Source of the DNA: Bog-473 sp963834405
GTDB lineage: Bacteria > Actinomycetota > Acidimicrobiia > Acidimicrobiales > RAAP-2
Length of the DNA: 64,000 nucleotides
Assembly (NCBI GenBank): GCA_963834405.1
Contig: CAWIBX010000003.1
Location: 377,529-441,528 of the forward strand
Reading direction: 5' to 3'
Shown: positions 16,720 through 25,313 of the stretch, one piece after another
Layout: every line of letters begins with the position of its first letter
How positions within the stretch are numbered: position 1 is the stretch's first letter
Notes under the pieces: model-generated
Told to the model about the DNA's origin: nothing
The model's input: only the letters and a program-made list of their open reading frames with translations
Databases searched by the model: none
Translations under genes and position numbers: made by a program

Positions 16720-18456
16720 TTACGTCGCCGACGCCCGCGCCGGCACCACGGACTCGGTGTCCCTGCCGGACCGCAGCACGGTGCCGGGCAGCGCACCGGT
16801 GGCGGCACCATCGCACACGGTCTCGATGCCGTTGACGAGCACGCGCACCACGCCGTGCGAGCCCGCGTAGAGCCGCGGCGTGTCGCCCGGCAGGTCGTGC
16901 ACCAGGCGCGCCGGCTCCGAACCCACCACTTCGGGGTCGAACACGAACAGGTCGGCCGCGTAGCCCTCCCGCACGAGGCCGCGTCCGCGCAGCCCGAAGA
17001 GCCGGGCCGGCTGCGCCGTGATCATGTGGACGGCCTGCTCCAGGGGCACGAGCTTGCGGCCCCGCAGGCAGTCGCCGAGGAACGCCGTCGGGTAACTGGA
17101 CCCACACATCCGGTCCAAGTGGGCGCCGGCGTCGGACCCGCCGATCATGGCGCGCGGGTCGCTCCAGATCGCGGCGCGCATGGACCAGGTGCCTTCGTCG
17201 CCGTCGTCGGTGTTCGGCCACAACACGGTGCGCAGGCCGTCGGCCAGCACGATGTCGAGCAGGGTGTCGAACGGCGCAGTGCCTCGTTCGGCCGCGATGT
17301 CGGCCACGCTGCGGAACGCGCAGCCCTCGTTGGCCGGCGCGTAGGTGTCGCCGATGACGTAGGTGCCCCAGTGCGACAGCCCGCGGAAGACGCCGGCCTC
17401 CTTGCTACGGGCGCGTTCGTCCAGCAGGGTGCGCACCGAGGGGTCGGCGAGCTTGGCCATGCGCTCCGCCTCCGGGAGCCCCATCACCTCGCCCCAGCCC
17501 GGAATGAGGAACAAGGCGCAGTGGGTGCGGAAGCTCATGTTCATGGGGACGAGCGTGGGCATGGTGAGCGCGACGATCCGCCCACCCGCCGCGGCGGCCG
17601 CGGAGGACGCGGAGAGCTGGTGCTCGATCCGCTCCGCCGACCGGGCATCGACGGTCAGGACGTTCCAATTGAGGGGCCGCTGCGCCGCCACGCTCATCGC
17701 TGTCATCAGGTCGATCTCGTCGTCGCTGAACGAATCGAGGCAGCCGTTGGTGATGTACTCGAGCGTCGTCCCCTCGTGGGCCGCCACCTCCTCGCAGAAG
17801 GCGAGCATCTCGCGGCGGTCGGCGTAACGCGAACTGATCGGCCGCCCCTCCCCGTCGGAGTGGGTGCGCGACTGCGAGGAGGAGAAGCCGAGCCCGCCCG
17901 CCTCGAGCGACGTGGCGAGGAGGACGCGCATGGCGGCGATCTCCTCCTCGGTGGCCACCTCCTCGGCCCGGGCCGCCCCCATCACCTTGCGCCGGAGCGC
18001 GCAGTGGCCGACCAGGAAGCCGGCGTTCACGCCGAGATTCCCGTCGAGCGCGGCGAGATACTCCCCGAAGCTCGACCAGCTCCACGGGACTCCCTGCTCG
18101 AGCGCGGCGAGCGGCATGCCCTCGACCTTGGCCATCATCCGGCGGATGTAGTCGGCGTCCTCGGCGTTGAGCGGTGCGAGCGTGAACCCGCAGTTCCCGC
18201 CGATGACGGAGGTCACGCCGTGGATGTTCGACGGCGACGCCGTCGGGTCCCAGAAGAGCTGCGCGTCGTAGTGGGTGTGCGGGTCGACGACGCCGGGCGC
18301 GACCACGAGGCCCGTGGCATCGAGCTCCTGGGCCGCCGGCTCGTCGAGCGCGCCCGTGCCGACGATGCGGCCGTCCCTGATCCCGACGTCGGCCACCCGG
18401 CCCGGACCGCCGGAGCCGTCGACCACGGTGCCGGATCTGATGACGTAGTCGAGCAT
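16720..18456 (-). CDS. Amidohydrolase family protein, D-aminoacylase-like
   Basis: The protein starts with the composite-domain strand DYVIRSGTVVDGSGGPG, then the metal-binding motif VVAPGVVDPHTHYDAQLFWDP with the H-x-H pair. It has a further conserved IGGNCGFTLAPL segment and ends with RLFGLRGRGLVREGYAADL, typical of the amidohydrolase_3 group (N-acyl-D-amino-acid deacylases and relatives). The 578-residue length fits that subfamily, whose members often act on N-acylated amino acids or unknown amides. The exact substrate cannot be read. A GTG two codons upstream of the ATG, nearer to AAAGG, is an alternative start. It stands alone between lepB and a decayed gene. Confidence 0.85.
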   Translation of the reverse strand: MLDYVIRSGTVVDGSGGPGRVADVGIRDGRIVGTGALDEPAAQELDATGLVVAPGVVDPHTHYDAQLFWDPTASPSNIHGVTSVIGGNCGFTLAPLNAEDADYIRRMMAKVEGMPLAALEQGVPWSWSSFGEYLAALDGNLGVNAGFLVGHCALRRKVMGAARAEEVATEEEIAAMRVLLATSLEAGGLGFSSSQSRTHSDGEGRPISSRYADRREMLAFCEEVAAHEGTTLEYITNGCLDSFSDDEIDLMTAMSVAAQRPLNWNVLTVDARSAERIEHQLSASSAAAAAGGRIVALTMPTLVPMNMSFRTHCALFLIPGWGEVMGLPEAERMAKLADPSVRTLLDERARSKEAGVFRGLSHWGTYVIGDTYAPANEGCAFRSVADIAAERGTAPFDTLLDIVLADGLRTVLWPNTDDGDEGTWSMRAAIWSDPRAMIGGSDAGAHLDRMCGSSYPTAFLGDCLRGRKLVPLEQAVHMITAQPARLFGLRGRGLVREGYAADLFVFDPEVVGSEPARLVHDLPGDTPRLYAGSHGVVRVLVNGIETVCDGAATGALPGTVLRSGRDTESVVPARASAT

Positions 18457-18588
18457 GGCCACGGGACCTTTCGGGGAGCCGGGCGGCCGCGGCGCCGGGG
18501 GGCGACGCGGCCGGTGGACGGAATCTGACGACCCGTCAGCTTAGGGCAGGCCGGTCCGCCGGCCGCCCGGGACGGGGCGGGGCGGTCA

Positions 18589-18624
18589 GGACAGGCGGGA
18601 CAGGCAGGACAGGCGGGACAGGCG
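18589..18624. repeat. Short tandem repeat of a GGACAGGC unit
   Basis: The octamer GGACAGGC recurs four times here with a one-base phase slip (units of 8-9 bases), in the gap upstream of the amidohydrolase. It looks like slippage-prone simple sequence with no recognised function. Confidence 0.7.
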
Positions 18625-18649
18625 GCGGGCGCTGGGGACCCCGGGAGTC

Positions 18650-19223
18650 TCAGCCCAGCAGGTCCTCGGTCGTCACCGTTCCGTCCTCGTTCCGGCGGAC
18701 GATGGCGGCCCGGATCTTGTGCAGCCGTGGCTCGACGGCCTCCTGCCGGTGGCCCAGGCCGGCGAGCTGCTCCTCCATGCTGTGGATGACCCGCGCGACG
18801 TCGTCACGCGACGACAGGTCGATCTGCGCCATCTCCTGGTGGGCCGACATCAGCTGGTCGGAGCGGGCGAAGATCTCTCAGTCCGCCTGCGAGGGACCCT
18901 CGGTGCCGCAGGGCGCGGACCATCCCTTGCCCCAGGGGCGAGCCGACATGGCCTGCGACAGGTCGTCGACGAGGGAGGGACCCGTGTCGGGACTGGACGA
19001 CAGGCGATGGCGCAGGATCCCGACGTCGGCCGACAGCACGGTGCGGGTGGAAGGCAGGCCTCTCGGGGTCCTCGTCGTCGCCGTACGTCTGGGCCTGCAC
19101 CGACACCCGGTTGCGTTCCTCTTCTTCCCCCCGAACGATCATCGTCTGCTCCAAGGCCGAGCCGCCCCTCGACACCTGCACTGTGGCGCAGAGGAGGGCC
19201 CGGGCGTAAGAGCAGGACGTCAC
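18650..19223 (-). pseudogene. Decayed hypothetical gene (frameshift plus in-frame TGA)
   Basis: Three consecutive protein-like segments on the minus strand read as one protein only if two lesions are ignored. The first (19223 to about 19050) contains GGSALEQTMIVRGEEEERN and is acidic. The second, in another frame, contains SSPDTGPSLVDDLSQAMSA. It hits a TGA at 18880, after which the same frame continues EIFARSDQLM into a 66-residue helical end (SSRDDVARVIHSMEEQLAGL) finishing at 18650. I do not recognise the family. The final 66 residues alone could be read as a small gene starting at ATG 18850, but the matching sense upstream argues for a broken longer gene. Confidence 0.5.
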
Positions 19224-19276
19224 AGTCGGGTGCGGAGCCCGAAAATGCCTGGCGACCAGGGAAGTCTTCTGGGCCC

Positions 19277-19342
19277 TGTGGACAACCGATCCCTGCCTGC
19301 GAAACCCCGGTGTCGACGCGCGTTTTCCCCAAGTCGTCCACA
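19277..19342. promoter_or_regulatory. Pair of DnaA-box-like sites upstream of the dCTP deaminase
   Basis: TGTGGACAA (19277-19285, perfect) and TCGTCCACA (19334-19342, 8 of 9) lie in opposite orientation 49 bases apart, ending 71 bases before a nucleotide-metabolism gene. The second is identical to the box at 8437 in oriC. DnaA control of nucleotide-supply genes is known in other bacteria; here it is only inferred from the sites. Confidence 0.4.
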
Positions 19343-19412
19343 GCCTGTGCCCGAAGCCGTCCCCACGTGGGACTCTTCCGCGGGGAGGCCGCCGCGTGCT
19401 TTGCTCTCACAC

Positions 19413-20549
19413 GTGACGACTCCCCTGAGCTTCCACGGCGGGTCGGAGGGTGTGCTTCCCGGGCAGCTCCTGGATCGGGCCATCCGGGCCGGGTACATCG
19501 ATGCCGGGCGCTTCAAGATCCCGGAGGAGAACGTGCAGCCGGCGAGCCTGGACCTCCGGCTGGGCGAGCGGGCTCTGCGCATCCGCTGCAGCTTCCTGCC
19601 CGGAAGGGACTCGGTGGAGCGCAAGCTCAAGGACTACGTCCTCGACGAGATCGACCTGCGGGGCGACGGGGCCATGCTGGAGGCGCGCTGCCCCTACCTG
19701 ATTGAGCTCAAGGAGCATCTCGACCTGCCCGCCGGGCTGCGGGGGAAGGCGAACCCCAAGAGCTCGACCGGGCGCATCGACGTGTTCACCCGGGTCATCA
19801 CCGACCTCTCCCACCGCTTCGACGAAGTGGCACCGGGATACCACGGCCCGCTCTATCTGGAAGTCGTGCCGTTGTCGTTCCCGGTGCGGGTGCGCGAGGA
19901 CCTGACCCTCAACCAGCTGCGCCTTTCCATCGGCCGCCCCACGCTGACCGACGACGAGGTCCGTGCAGCCCATGCGGCCGCTCCGATGCTCTTCCGCCGG
20001 GGCGAGCCGGTGCCGCCCGACGAGCTCGTGCTGTCCGACGGGCTGTTCCTCGGACTGGACCTCTACGGAGACGAACACGGCCGGGTGGGGCACAGCACTC
20101 GCGACAGCGCACCCGTCCTCGATCTGACGACTGGCGTCGAGACCGACCCGGCGCCGTTCTGGGATGCCGTCTACCGCGAGGAGGGCGACCGACTGGTCCT
20201 GTCGCCGAAGCGCTTCTACCTGTTGATGTCGAAGGAAGCCGTGAGCATCCCGCCCACCCTGGCCGCGGAGATGACCGCGTACGACCCTACGAGCGGCGAG
20301 CTCCGCACGCACTACGCGGGCTTCTTCGATCCGGGCTTCGGGTTCGACGTCGAGGGCCGGTTCCGGGGCTCGCGGGCCGCGCTGGAGGTGCGGGCGCACG
20401 ACGTCCCGTTCATGGTGGAGAACGGACAAGCCGTCTGCAAATTGACGTTCGAACGGATGCTCGAAGAGCCGACCGCACTGTACGGCTCGGGCATCGGCTC
20501 CTCGTACCAGCAGCAAGAAGAGACGCTGAGCAGGTATTTCCGGCGTTAA
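19413..20549 (+). CDS. 2'-deoxycytidine 5'-triphosphate deaminase, two-domain type
   Basis: The sequence matches the long (~360-residue) double-domain dCTP deaminase family rather than the ~190-residue Dcd. It opens VLPGQLLDRAIRAGYID, then VQPASLDLRLGERALRI, the substrate-pocket block KANPKSSTGRIDVFTRVITD and GYHGPLYLEVVPLSFPV. A degenerate second half carries FDPGFGF and VPFMVENGQAVCKL. It would make dUTP from dCTP for thymidylate synthesis. As I recall, this architecture is mostly proteobacterial. GTG start has no clear Shine-Dalgarno; a second GTG at 19450 preceded by GGAGG is an alternative. The frame is open far upstream, but that part is non-coding in character. Confidence 0.88.
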   Translation: MTTPLSFHGGSEGVLPGQLLDRAIRAGYIDAGRFKIPEENVQPASLDLRLGERALRIRCSFLPGRDSVERKLKDYVLDEIDLRGDGAMLEARCPYLIELKEHLDLPAGLRGKANPKSSTGRIDVFTRVITDLSHRFDEVAPGYHGPLYLEVVPLSFPVRVREDLTLNQLRLSIGRPTLTDDEVRAAHAAAPMLFRRGEPVPPDELVLSDGLFLGLDLYGDEHGRVGHSTRDSAPVLDLTTGVETDPAPFWDAVYREEGDRLVLSPKRFYLLMSKEAVSIPPTLAAEMTAYDPTSGELRTHYAGFFDPGFGFDVEGRFRGSRAALEVRAHDVPFMVENGQAVCKLTFERMLEEPTALYGSGIGSSYQQQEETLSRYFRR

Positions 20550-20725
20550 CCGGGGTTGGTTCACCCCCTTGGATGGGGCGCCCGGTCCCACCCAAAAAAG
20601 GCGGGCGGGAAATAGGTCTGCGGCGTGCGTATTTGGACAATTGACACCGTGAGTGTGGCGGGACCCCGCTCGTTTCCAGTGCCGAGACCCTGTCTCCCAA
20701 TGTCCCACTGAAAAAGGAGCACACG

Positions 20726-22276
20726 TTGAGACGCAAGCGTCTAACTACCCTGATGGCGGCTGTGGCCCTCGTCCTTTTTGCCGGCACCTTCGCCGGCCTG
20801 AGCGTGGCCGGTGCGGCTACTCCGAAGGTCACCACAACTTCCACTGCGCAGAACCCACTCCAACAGCTGACGACCACCACGACGACCGCGCCAACACCGG
20901 CACCGGCACCAGCACCAGCACCGGCGGTCAGGCCGTCGTCGACTCCGTCGTCAACGGCGTCGAGCGACCCGCTGGCACCGCTGACCCAGCTGCCGGTCTC
21001 CCTGTCCATCCCGATCACGGTGCTGGGCAACGAGATCGCCGGCACGCTCCTCCCGGGGCAGAGCGCTCTCACGGGGACGAACACCACCCACCAGACCTCG
21101 CCGCTGGCCAACATCGACGCGCCGATCAACGGGTGCTCCATCTCGGCTGGCCTGTTCGCCAACGCGCTCAGCAGTTGCTCGACGACGTCCGTCGGCGTCG
21201 ACCAGCTCGGCTCCATCGCCAACATCAACATCCCGATCACCCTGGACGACAACGCGATCGGGCTGCTGGGCCAGGCCACCTCGGCCCTGGGGCTCACCAC
21301 CGGCCAAGACTCGGCCATGACGACCCAGAACGGCGCGGTGAACGTGTGGGCGCCCGTGAGCATCTGCTCCATCAACGTGGGGCTGATGGGCAACACCGGC
21401 AGTGACTGCAACGTGGCCGGCACCAACGGGGTCACCTCGCAGAAGGGCGTGATCGACGCCGCCGTCCCGGTGACGGTGTGCGACGTGATCGTCGAGATCG
21501 TCGGCAACAGCAGCGCTAACTGCCCGCAGTACCCCGACAGCACAGCCCAGTCGGGCATGCTGGCCGACCTGTACGCACCCGCCACTGTGTGCGGCGTGAT
21601 CGCCGAGGTCGACGGTACCGCCACCGGCTCGTGCATGCCGGTCGAGGGCTTCCCGCTGGTGAACGACCTGCCGACCAACACCATCACGCAGAGCGCCCCG
21701 ATCGACGGCGTGCTCCCGATCAACGCGTGCAGCATCGTGGTCGCGATCGACGGCTCCGCCAGCAACCAATGCGAACCGACACACGAGGGGGAGACACAGA
21801 CCGGCTCGGTCCCGGTCAATGTGCCGGTGACCGTGTGCTCCATCGCCGCCGCCATTGAGGGCAACGCCAGCGCTGTCTGCACGGGCCCCGGCGGAGGCAG
21901 CCCGATCTCCATCGGAACGCCGGGCAGTCCCGGGACCGGTGTCACGCTCCCGATCACGGTCTGCGGCATTGAAGCGGCCCTCGGCGGTTCGGCCAGCGCG
22001 ACGTGCCCGAACCCGACCGTGAGCACCACGCCGCCGGCGACGTCGCCCTCGAAGACGTCCCCGACGACCGTGCCGGTCAGCCTGGCCTCGACCACGCCGA
22101 CCCCGGCCAAGCCGGCGGCCGCTGCTGCTCCGTCGGGACCGCTCGCCTTCACCGGTGCGCCGCTCCTGCTCGAGCTCCTCATCGGGGCGATGGCGCTGCT
22201 GACCGGTCTGGTGATCAGCAAGCTGTCGCGGCGACAGGGCCGGGAGGCTCCCGGCGCCACTCCTTCCGAGGGGTAG
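20726..22276 (+). CDS. Chaplin-like multi-repeat surface protein with LAFTG sorting signal
   Basis: A 516-residue exported protein. Residues 1-31 form a signal peptide (MRRKRLTTLMAAVALVLFAG, cleavage near AGAA), followed by a Thr/Pro/Ala-rich stretch. Between residues ~92 and 427 there are nine copies of a ~25-residue unit with the pattern (V/I)P(I/V)(T/N)xC followed by hydrophobic residues and G-x-x-x-x-x-C. Seven copies have two cysteines exactly 14 apart (for example C252/C266, C413/C427). The unit resembles the amyloid-forming chaplin repeat of Streptomyces, with shorter cysteine spacing. The C-terminus has LAFTG at 473-477, a membrane helix and SKLSRR, a class-E sortase (LAXTG) signal. 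TTG start after AAGGAG. Confidence 0.82.
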   Translation: MRRKRLTTLMAAVALVLFAGTFAGLSVAGAATPKVTTTSTAQNPLQQLTTTTTTAPTPAPAPAPAPAVRPSSTPSSTASSDPLAPLTQLPVSLSIPITVLGNEIAGTLLPGQSALTGTNTTHQTSPLANIDAPINGCSISAGLFANALSSCSTTSVGVDQLGSIANINIPITLDDNAIGLLGQATSALGLTTGQDSAMTTQNGAVNVWAPVSICSINVGLMGNTGSDCNVAGTNGVTSQKGVIDAAVPVTVCDVIVEIVGNSSANCPQYPDSTAQSGMLADLYAPATVCGVIAEVDGTATGSCMPVEGFPLVNDLPTNTITQSAPIDGVLPINACSIVVAIDGSASNQCEPTHEGETQTGSVPVNVPVTVCSIAAAIEGNASAVCTGPGGGSPISIGTPGSPGTGVTLPITVCGIEAALGGSASATCPNPTVSTTPPATSPSKTSPTTVPVSLASTTPTPAKPAAAAAPSGPLAFTGAPLLLELLIGAMALLTGLVISKLSRRQGREAPGATPSEG

Positions 22277-22348
22277 GCGCCCGGGGCCGCCCTCGGCGGG
22301 CGGCGCCCAGCACAAACGGACAGGACCCGGTGGAGGAAGGAGGGATCG

Positions 22349-23176
22349 ATGTCCGGCCAGTCAGAAGCCGAAGCCCGCGTCAGCCTGGAGGACCTCTTCC
22401 TTTCGCGCGAGTTCGGGCGACCACTTCCACCTGCTCCCTCCCAGGAGCTGGACGACGCGTTCCTCCGCGACTTCTGGCTCACGCTGGAAAGCGGAACGAA
22501 TGACGTGCGCATGCGGATGACGCCACTCCGCTCCGTGCGGATACCGGCGGCGGGGGCAATGGCAATGGCAGCGGCCTGGCGGACCAGCTCCATCCGTAAC
22601 CGCGCAATGGCCGTCGCGAGCGGGGTGGCTGCCGCCGCGCTCGTCGTGGCGGGGTTCGCCGCAGGCGGTTCCACCCGCGCGCCGACCGGTGTCTCCGCCC
22701 AGGGTCCGACGACACCCACCGGCGGCGGAGGGAACCCGTCGGCCGGCACGTCTTCGGCGAGTGGCGGTCCCGCACCCGTCCTGCAAGCGCCCGCAGCGGC
22801 GGCCGTGGTGGCCGCCACGGGTTCGGCCGGGCCGCCGGTGTTCGCGGCCGCACCACCCGGGGCGCCGGGGCGGCCGGTTGTCGTCGAGGTGCCCCACGGC
22901 ACGACCGTCACCGTGGTGTCCACGGAACCGGCGGCGTCCTCGCCGCCGCCGCCGTCGATACCACCGGCGAACGGTGGGTCACCCCCGCCGACTCCGACGG
23001 GGACGGGAAATCCGCTCGCGCCCGTCGTCACGGTCGTCTCGACTACCGAGGCGGGCGTCGGCAACACGGTCTTGAGCGCGGCGGCCGGACTCGACAACGA
23101 GGCACCAACTCTCGCGCCGATCGCCACCGTTGTCACCAGCATGGGGAGCACAGTCGGTGCTGCCGCCCCCGCCTGA
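22349..23176 (+). CDS. Single-pass protein with N-terminal LEDLFLSREFGRP motif, Pro/Gly-rich exterior (paralogue A)
   Basis: The family is not one I recognise. The 275-residue protein has a cytoplasmic N-terminus with the motif SLEDLFLSREFGRP at residues 12-25 and an acidic/aromatic stretch (DDAFLRDFWLTLES). One membrane helix follows at about 87-106 (AVASGVAAAALVVAGFAAGG), and then ~165 residues rich in Gly, Pro, Thr and Ala. Near the end a conserved tail reads NPLAPVVTVVSTTEAGVGN. It begins 72 bases after the chaplin-like gene with a strong GGAAGGAGGG, so it is probably in the same operon. The same motif, helix and tail recur in the next two loci. Confidence 0.75.
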   Translation: MSGQSEAEARVSLEDLFLSREFGRPLPPAPSQELDDAFLRDFWLTLESGTNDVRMRMTPLRSVRIPAAGAMAMAAAWRTSSIRNRAMAVASGVAAAALVVAGFAAGGSTRAPTGVSAQGPTTPTGGGGNPSAGTSSASGGPAPVLQAPAAAAVVAATGSAGPPVFAAAPPGAPGRPVVVEVPHGTTVTVVSTEPAASSPPPPSIPPANGGSPPPTPTGTGNPLAPVVTVVSTTEAGVGNTVLSAAAGLDNEAPTLAPIATVVTSMGSTVGAAAPA

Positions 23177-23276
23177 CGAGGTCGGTCGGTCCACTGACGA
23201 CCAGGCGGCAGGGGGCGCCCGGTATACCCGGGCGGACGAAACGACCGACAGATCCCAAGAAGAAAGGAAACGACGG

Positions 23277-24088
23277 ATGCCCGGCCCGCAAGAGGCCGAG
23301 GTGACAAGCCTCGAAGACCTCTTCTTCTCGCGCGAGTTCGGGCGACCGCTCCCGCCGCCGCCCGATCCGTAACCCGATCCGGACGACGTCTTACTCGCGG
23401 CGGGTTCGGTCGCTCCTGGGAGATCGAAGCCACCGGCACGCGCACTTGGGCGTTCCGTCAGGGTGGGTGTGCCCGCAGTGGTGGCCGAGGGATGGCGCAC
23501 CAACCCGGCACGCAACCGCGCCGTCGCGGCGGCGAGCGGGGTGGCTGCCGCCGCGCTCGTCGTTGCTGGGTTCGCAGGGGGCAGCGGGAACCACGCGCCG
23601 ACCGGTGTCTCCGCGCAGGGGCCCACCACGGAGCCGAACGGTGGCGGCAGCGGCCGGACCAGTCCCGCTCCAGCCGGACCGGGGACGGCACCCGTGACCG
23701 CGCTGTTGACGACAGGGGGCCGCGCGACGGGCTCGCTCGCCGCACCAGCGGTTGCCGTCGCCCAAGTGGCCACCACGGCGCCGTCGGTGTTCGTCGAAGT
23801 GCCGCCGGGTGCGATCATGACCGTCGTGCCGGCGACGCCGGCGACGCGTGCGTCCCCGACGCCACCAGCGCCGCCGCGGCCCGCGCCAAAGACCAACCGC
23901 TTGCGCCCGTCGTGACCGTCCTCGCCAACGTGGTGACCACCGTCGGCAACACCGTGTCGAGTGCGTCCAGCAGGCTCGGTTCGGCTGTTCCTGTCATCGC
24001 CCCTGTCACAACCGTCCTCGGCCATTTGCGGAGCGGTGAGCGGTCTGGGCCGGAGTCTCGGCGCGTCCGTCGCGTGACAACGGCGTGA
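23277..24088 (+). pseudogene. Broken paralogue B of the LEDLF-motif family (in-frame TAA and later frameshift)
   Basis: An ATG behind AAGGAAA opens a copy with TSLEDLFFSREFGRPLPPPP, then a TAA at 23370-23372. The same frame resumes and encodes the family's membrane region (NPARNRAVAAASGVAAAAL) and exterior (HAPTGVSAQGPTTEP), almost identical to paralogue A. It ends at 23915 in a wrong frame, while the conserved tail (QPLAPVVTVLANVVTTVGN) continues in a second frame up to 24088. One nonsense and one frameshift make it a pseudogene, unless these are sequence errors. The TAA lies between two CCCGATCCG direct repeats. Confidence 0.7.
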
Positions 24089-24316
24089 CAACGCCGCAGG
24101 CGCAACGTTGATGGACAAAAGGCTGGTCAGAGGCTACGAATTCCCAACCCCAAACATGCGTTTGGGGAGAAAGCCGCAGTAATTGCGCCTCGTGGTAGGC
24201 AACGGAAGTGCTACCGCTATATGGTGGTGATGAGGGGGTATACGGTATCTTCCGGGTACAGGGTCCGGGAGAATCCCCCAGTTGGCACCGGCATTCCAGT
24301 TGGAGGGGTGGAATCG

Positions 24317-25222
24317 ATGTCCGATTGGTTCGATGTCGAGGATTACCGCACCCTGGAAGACGTCTTCGCGTCGCGCGACTTCGGACATCCTGTTGCCGAC
24401 CTCGGCGCCGCCGCAGGCAGCGCGCGCGTCGTCGACCCCAAGCCCGTTCGGCGCCGCACCTACGACCGAACGGTGGCCGCCACGAGCGGGTTGGCAGCCG
24501 CGCTCCTCCTCATCGTCGCCGGACTGGCCGTCGGCTCCGGGCACGTGACGCCGCCGAGCATTCACGCCGCGTCGTTGCCCTTCACCGTTCCCAACGTGCC
24601 CTCGTTGCCGGCGAGTCCGGGACCGGGTGGCTCCAGTGGCACGGGTGCGACGGGTGGCGCGGGTGGCACCACCGGCGGAGGTGGTGCGAGTACCGCCGGC
24701 CATTCCCCGACGACGCCCGGCACAGCGCTCGGGTCGTTCGCCGCGTCGACGCCGTCGAATGCCGGGAGTTCCGGGAGCGCAGCGTCGGGCCTCACCGGCA
24801 GTCCGGTCACCCCGGCTCCAACGGTCACGTTGCTCACCAACACCCCGGCACCCGCGCCGACCACCACGACCACCACCACGACGACGACGACCACCCCGCC
24901 CACATCGACCACGAGCACCACCATCCCGGTGACGCCGGTCGTGACCGGCGCCCCCCCGCCCGCATCGACCACAACGACCACGCAACCGACCTCGACCGGC
25001 GTGACCGGGCCCGGCGGCGACAACGGCCATCACGGTCAGGGTAAGGGTGGCGGCCACGAGGGCCAGCCCGGGCCGTCGCCTCCGCCGCCCACTACCGGGA
25101 ACAAGCCGCCGACCCCGGTGGTCACTTCGGGACCGGGCAACGGCGACGGCAACGGCAACGGCAACGGCGTGGGGGAGTACGAGTCCAACGGCCACGGTCA
25201 CAACGGCCACGGTCACGGCTGA
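24317..25222 (+). CDS. Paralogue C of the LEDLF-motif family, Thr-rich with His/Asn/Gly tail
   Basis: A 301-residue relative of paralogue A with the motif TLEDVFASRDFGHP at exactly the same residues (12-25). One membrane helix follows (TSGLAAALLLIVAGLAVGSG). The exterior differs: Gly/Ser repeats, a poly-Thr run, Pro-rich spacers and a C-terminal stretch of Asn-Gly and His-Gly pairs (NGHGHNGHGHG) that could bind metal. The frame extends 32 codons upstream, but the ATG behind TTGGAGGGG is preferred because it aligns the motif with the other copies. No enzyme domain is visible. Conservation is confined to the cytoplasmic end and helix, so the inside part probably contacts a common partner. Confidence 0.72.
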   Translation: MSDWFDVEDYRTLEDVFASRDFGHPVADLGAAAGSARVVDPKPVRRRTYDRTVAATSGLAAALLLIVAGLAVGSGHVTPPSIHAASLPFTVPNVPSLPASPGPGGSSGTGATGGAGGTTGGGGASTAGHSPTTPGTALGSFAASTPSNAGSSGSAASGLTGSPVTPAPTVTLLTNTPAPAPTTTTTTTTTTTTPPTSTTSTTIPVTPVVTGAPPPASTTTTTQPTSTGVTGPGGDNGHHGQGKGGGHEGQPGPSPPPPTTGNKPPTPVVTSGPGNGDGNGNGNGVGEYESNGHGHNGHGHG

Positions 25223-25313
25223 GCCGGCCACAACGCCCGAACGGCCACTCGTCCGTACCTGCTAAGCCTGCAGGTGCTCTCCCGCGTCCGGGGGGCGAGG
25301 AGCGAGGTCAGCC

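Noticed and set aside
16270..18528. 752-codon plus-strand frame over lepB and the amidohydrolase
   Set aside because: Opposite strand has complete recognisable enzymes; this frame is Arg/His-rich without any motif.
18702..19412. N-terminal extension of the dCTP deaminase frame
   Set aside because: The frame is open but Arg/Ser-rich and out of family; the enzyme fold starts at 19413 or slightly later.
20410..23445. 1011-codon minus-strand frame over the chaplin-like and paralogue genes
   Set aside because: Low-complexity shadow of repetitive genes; the plus-strand genes have signal peptide, helix and motif evidence.
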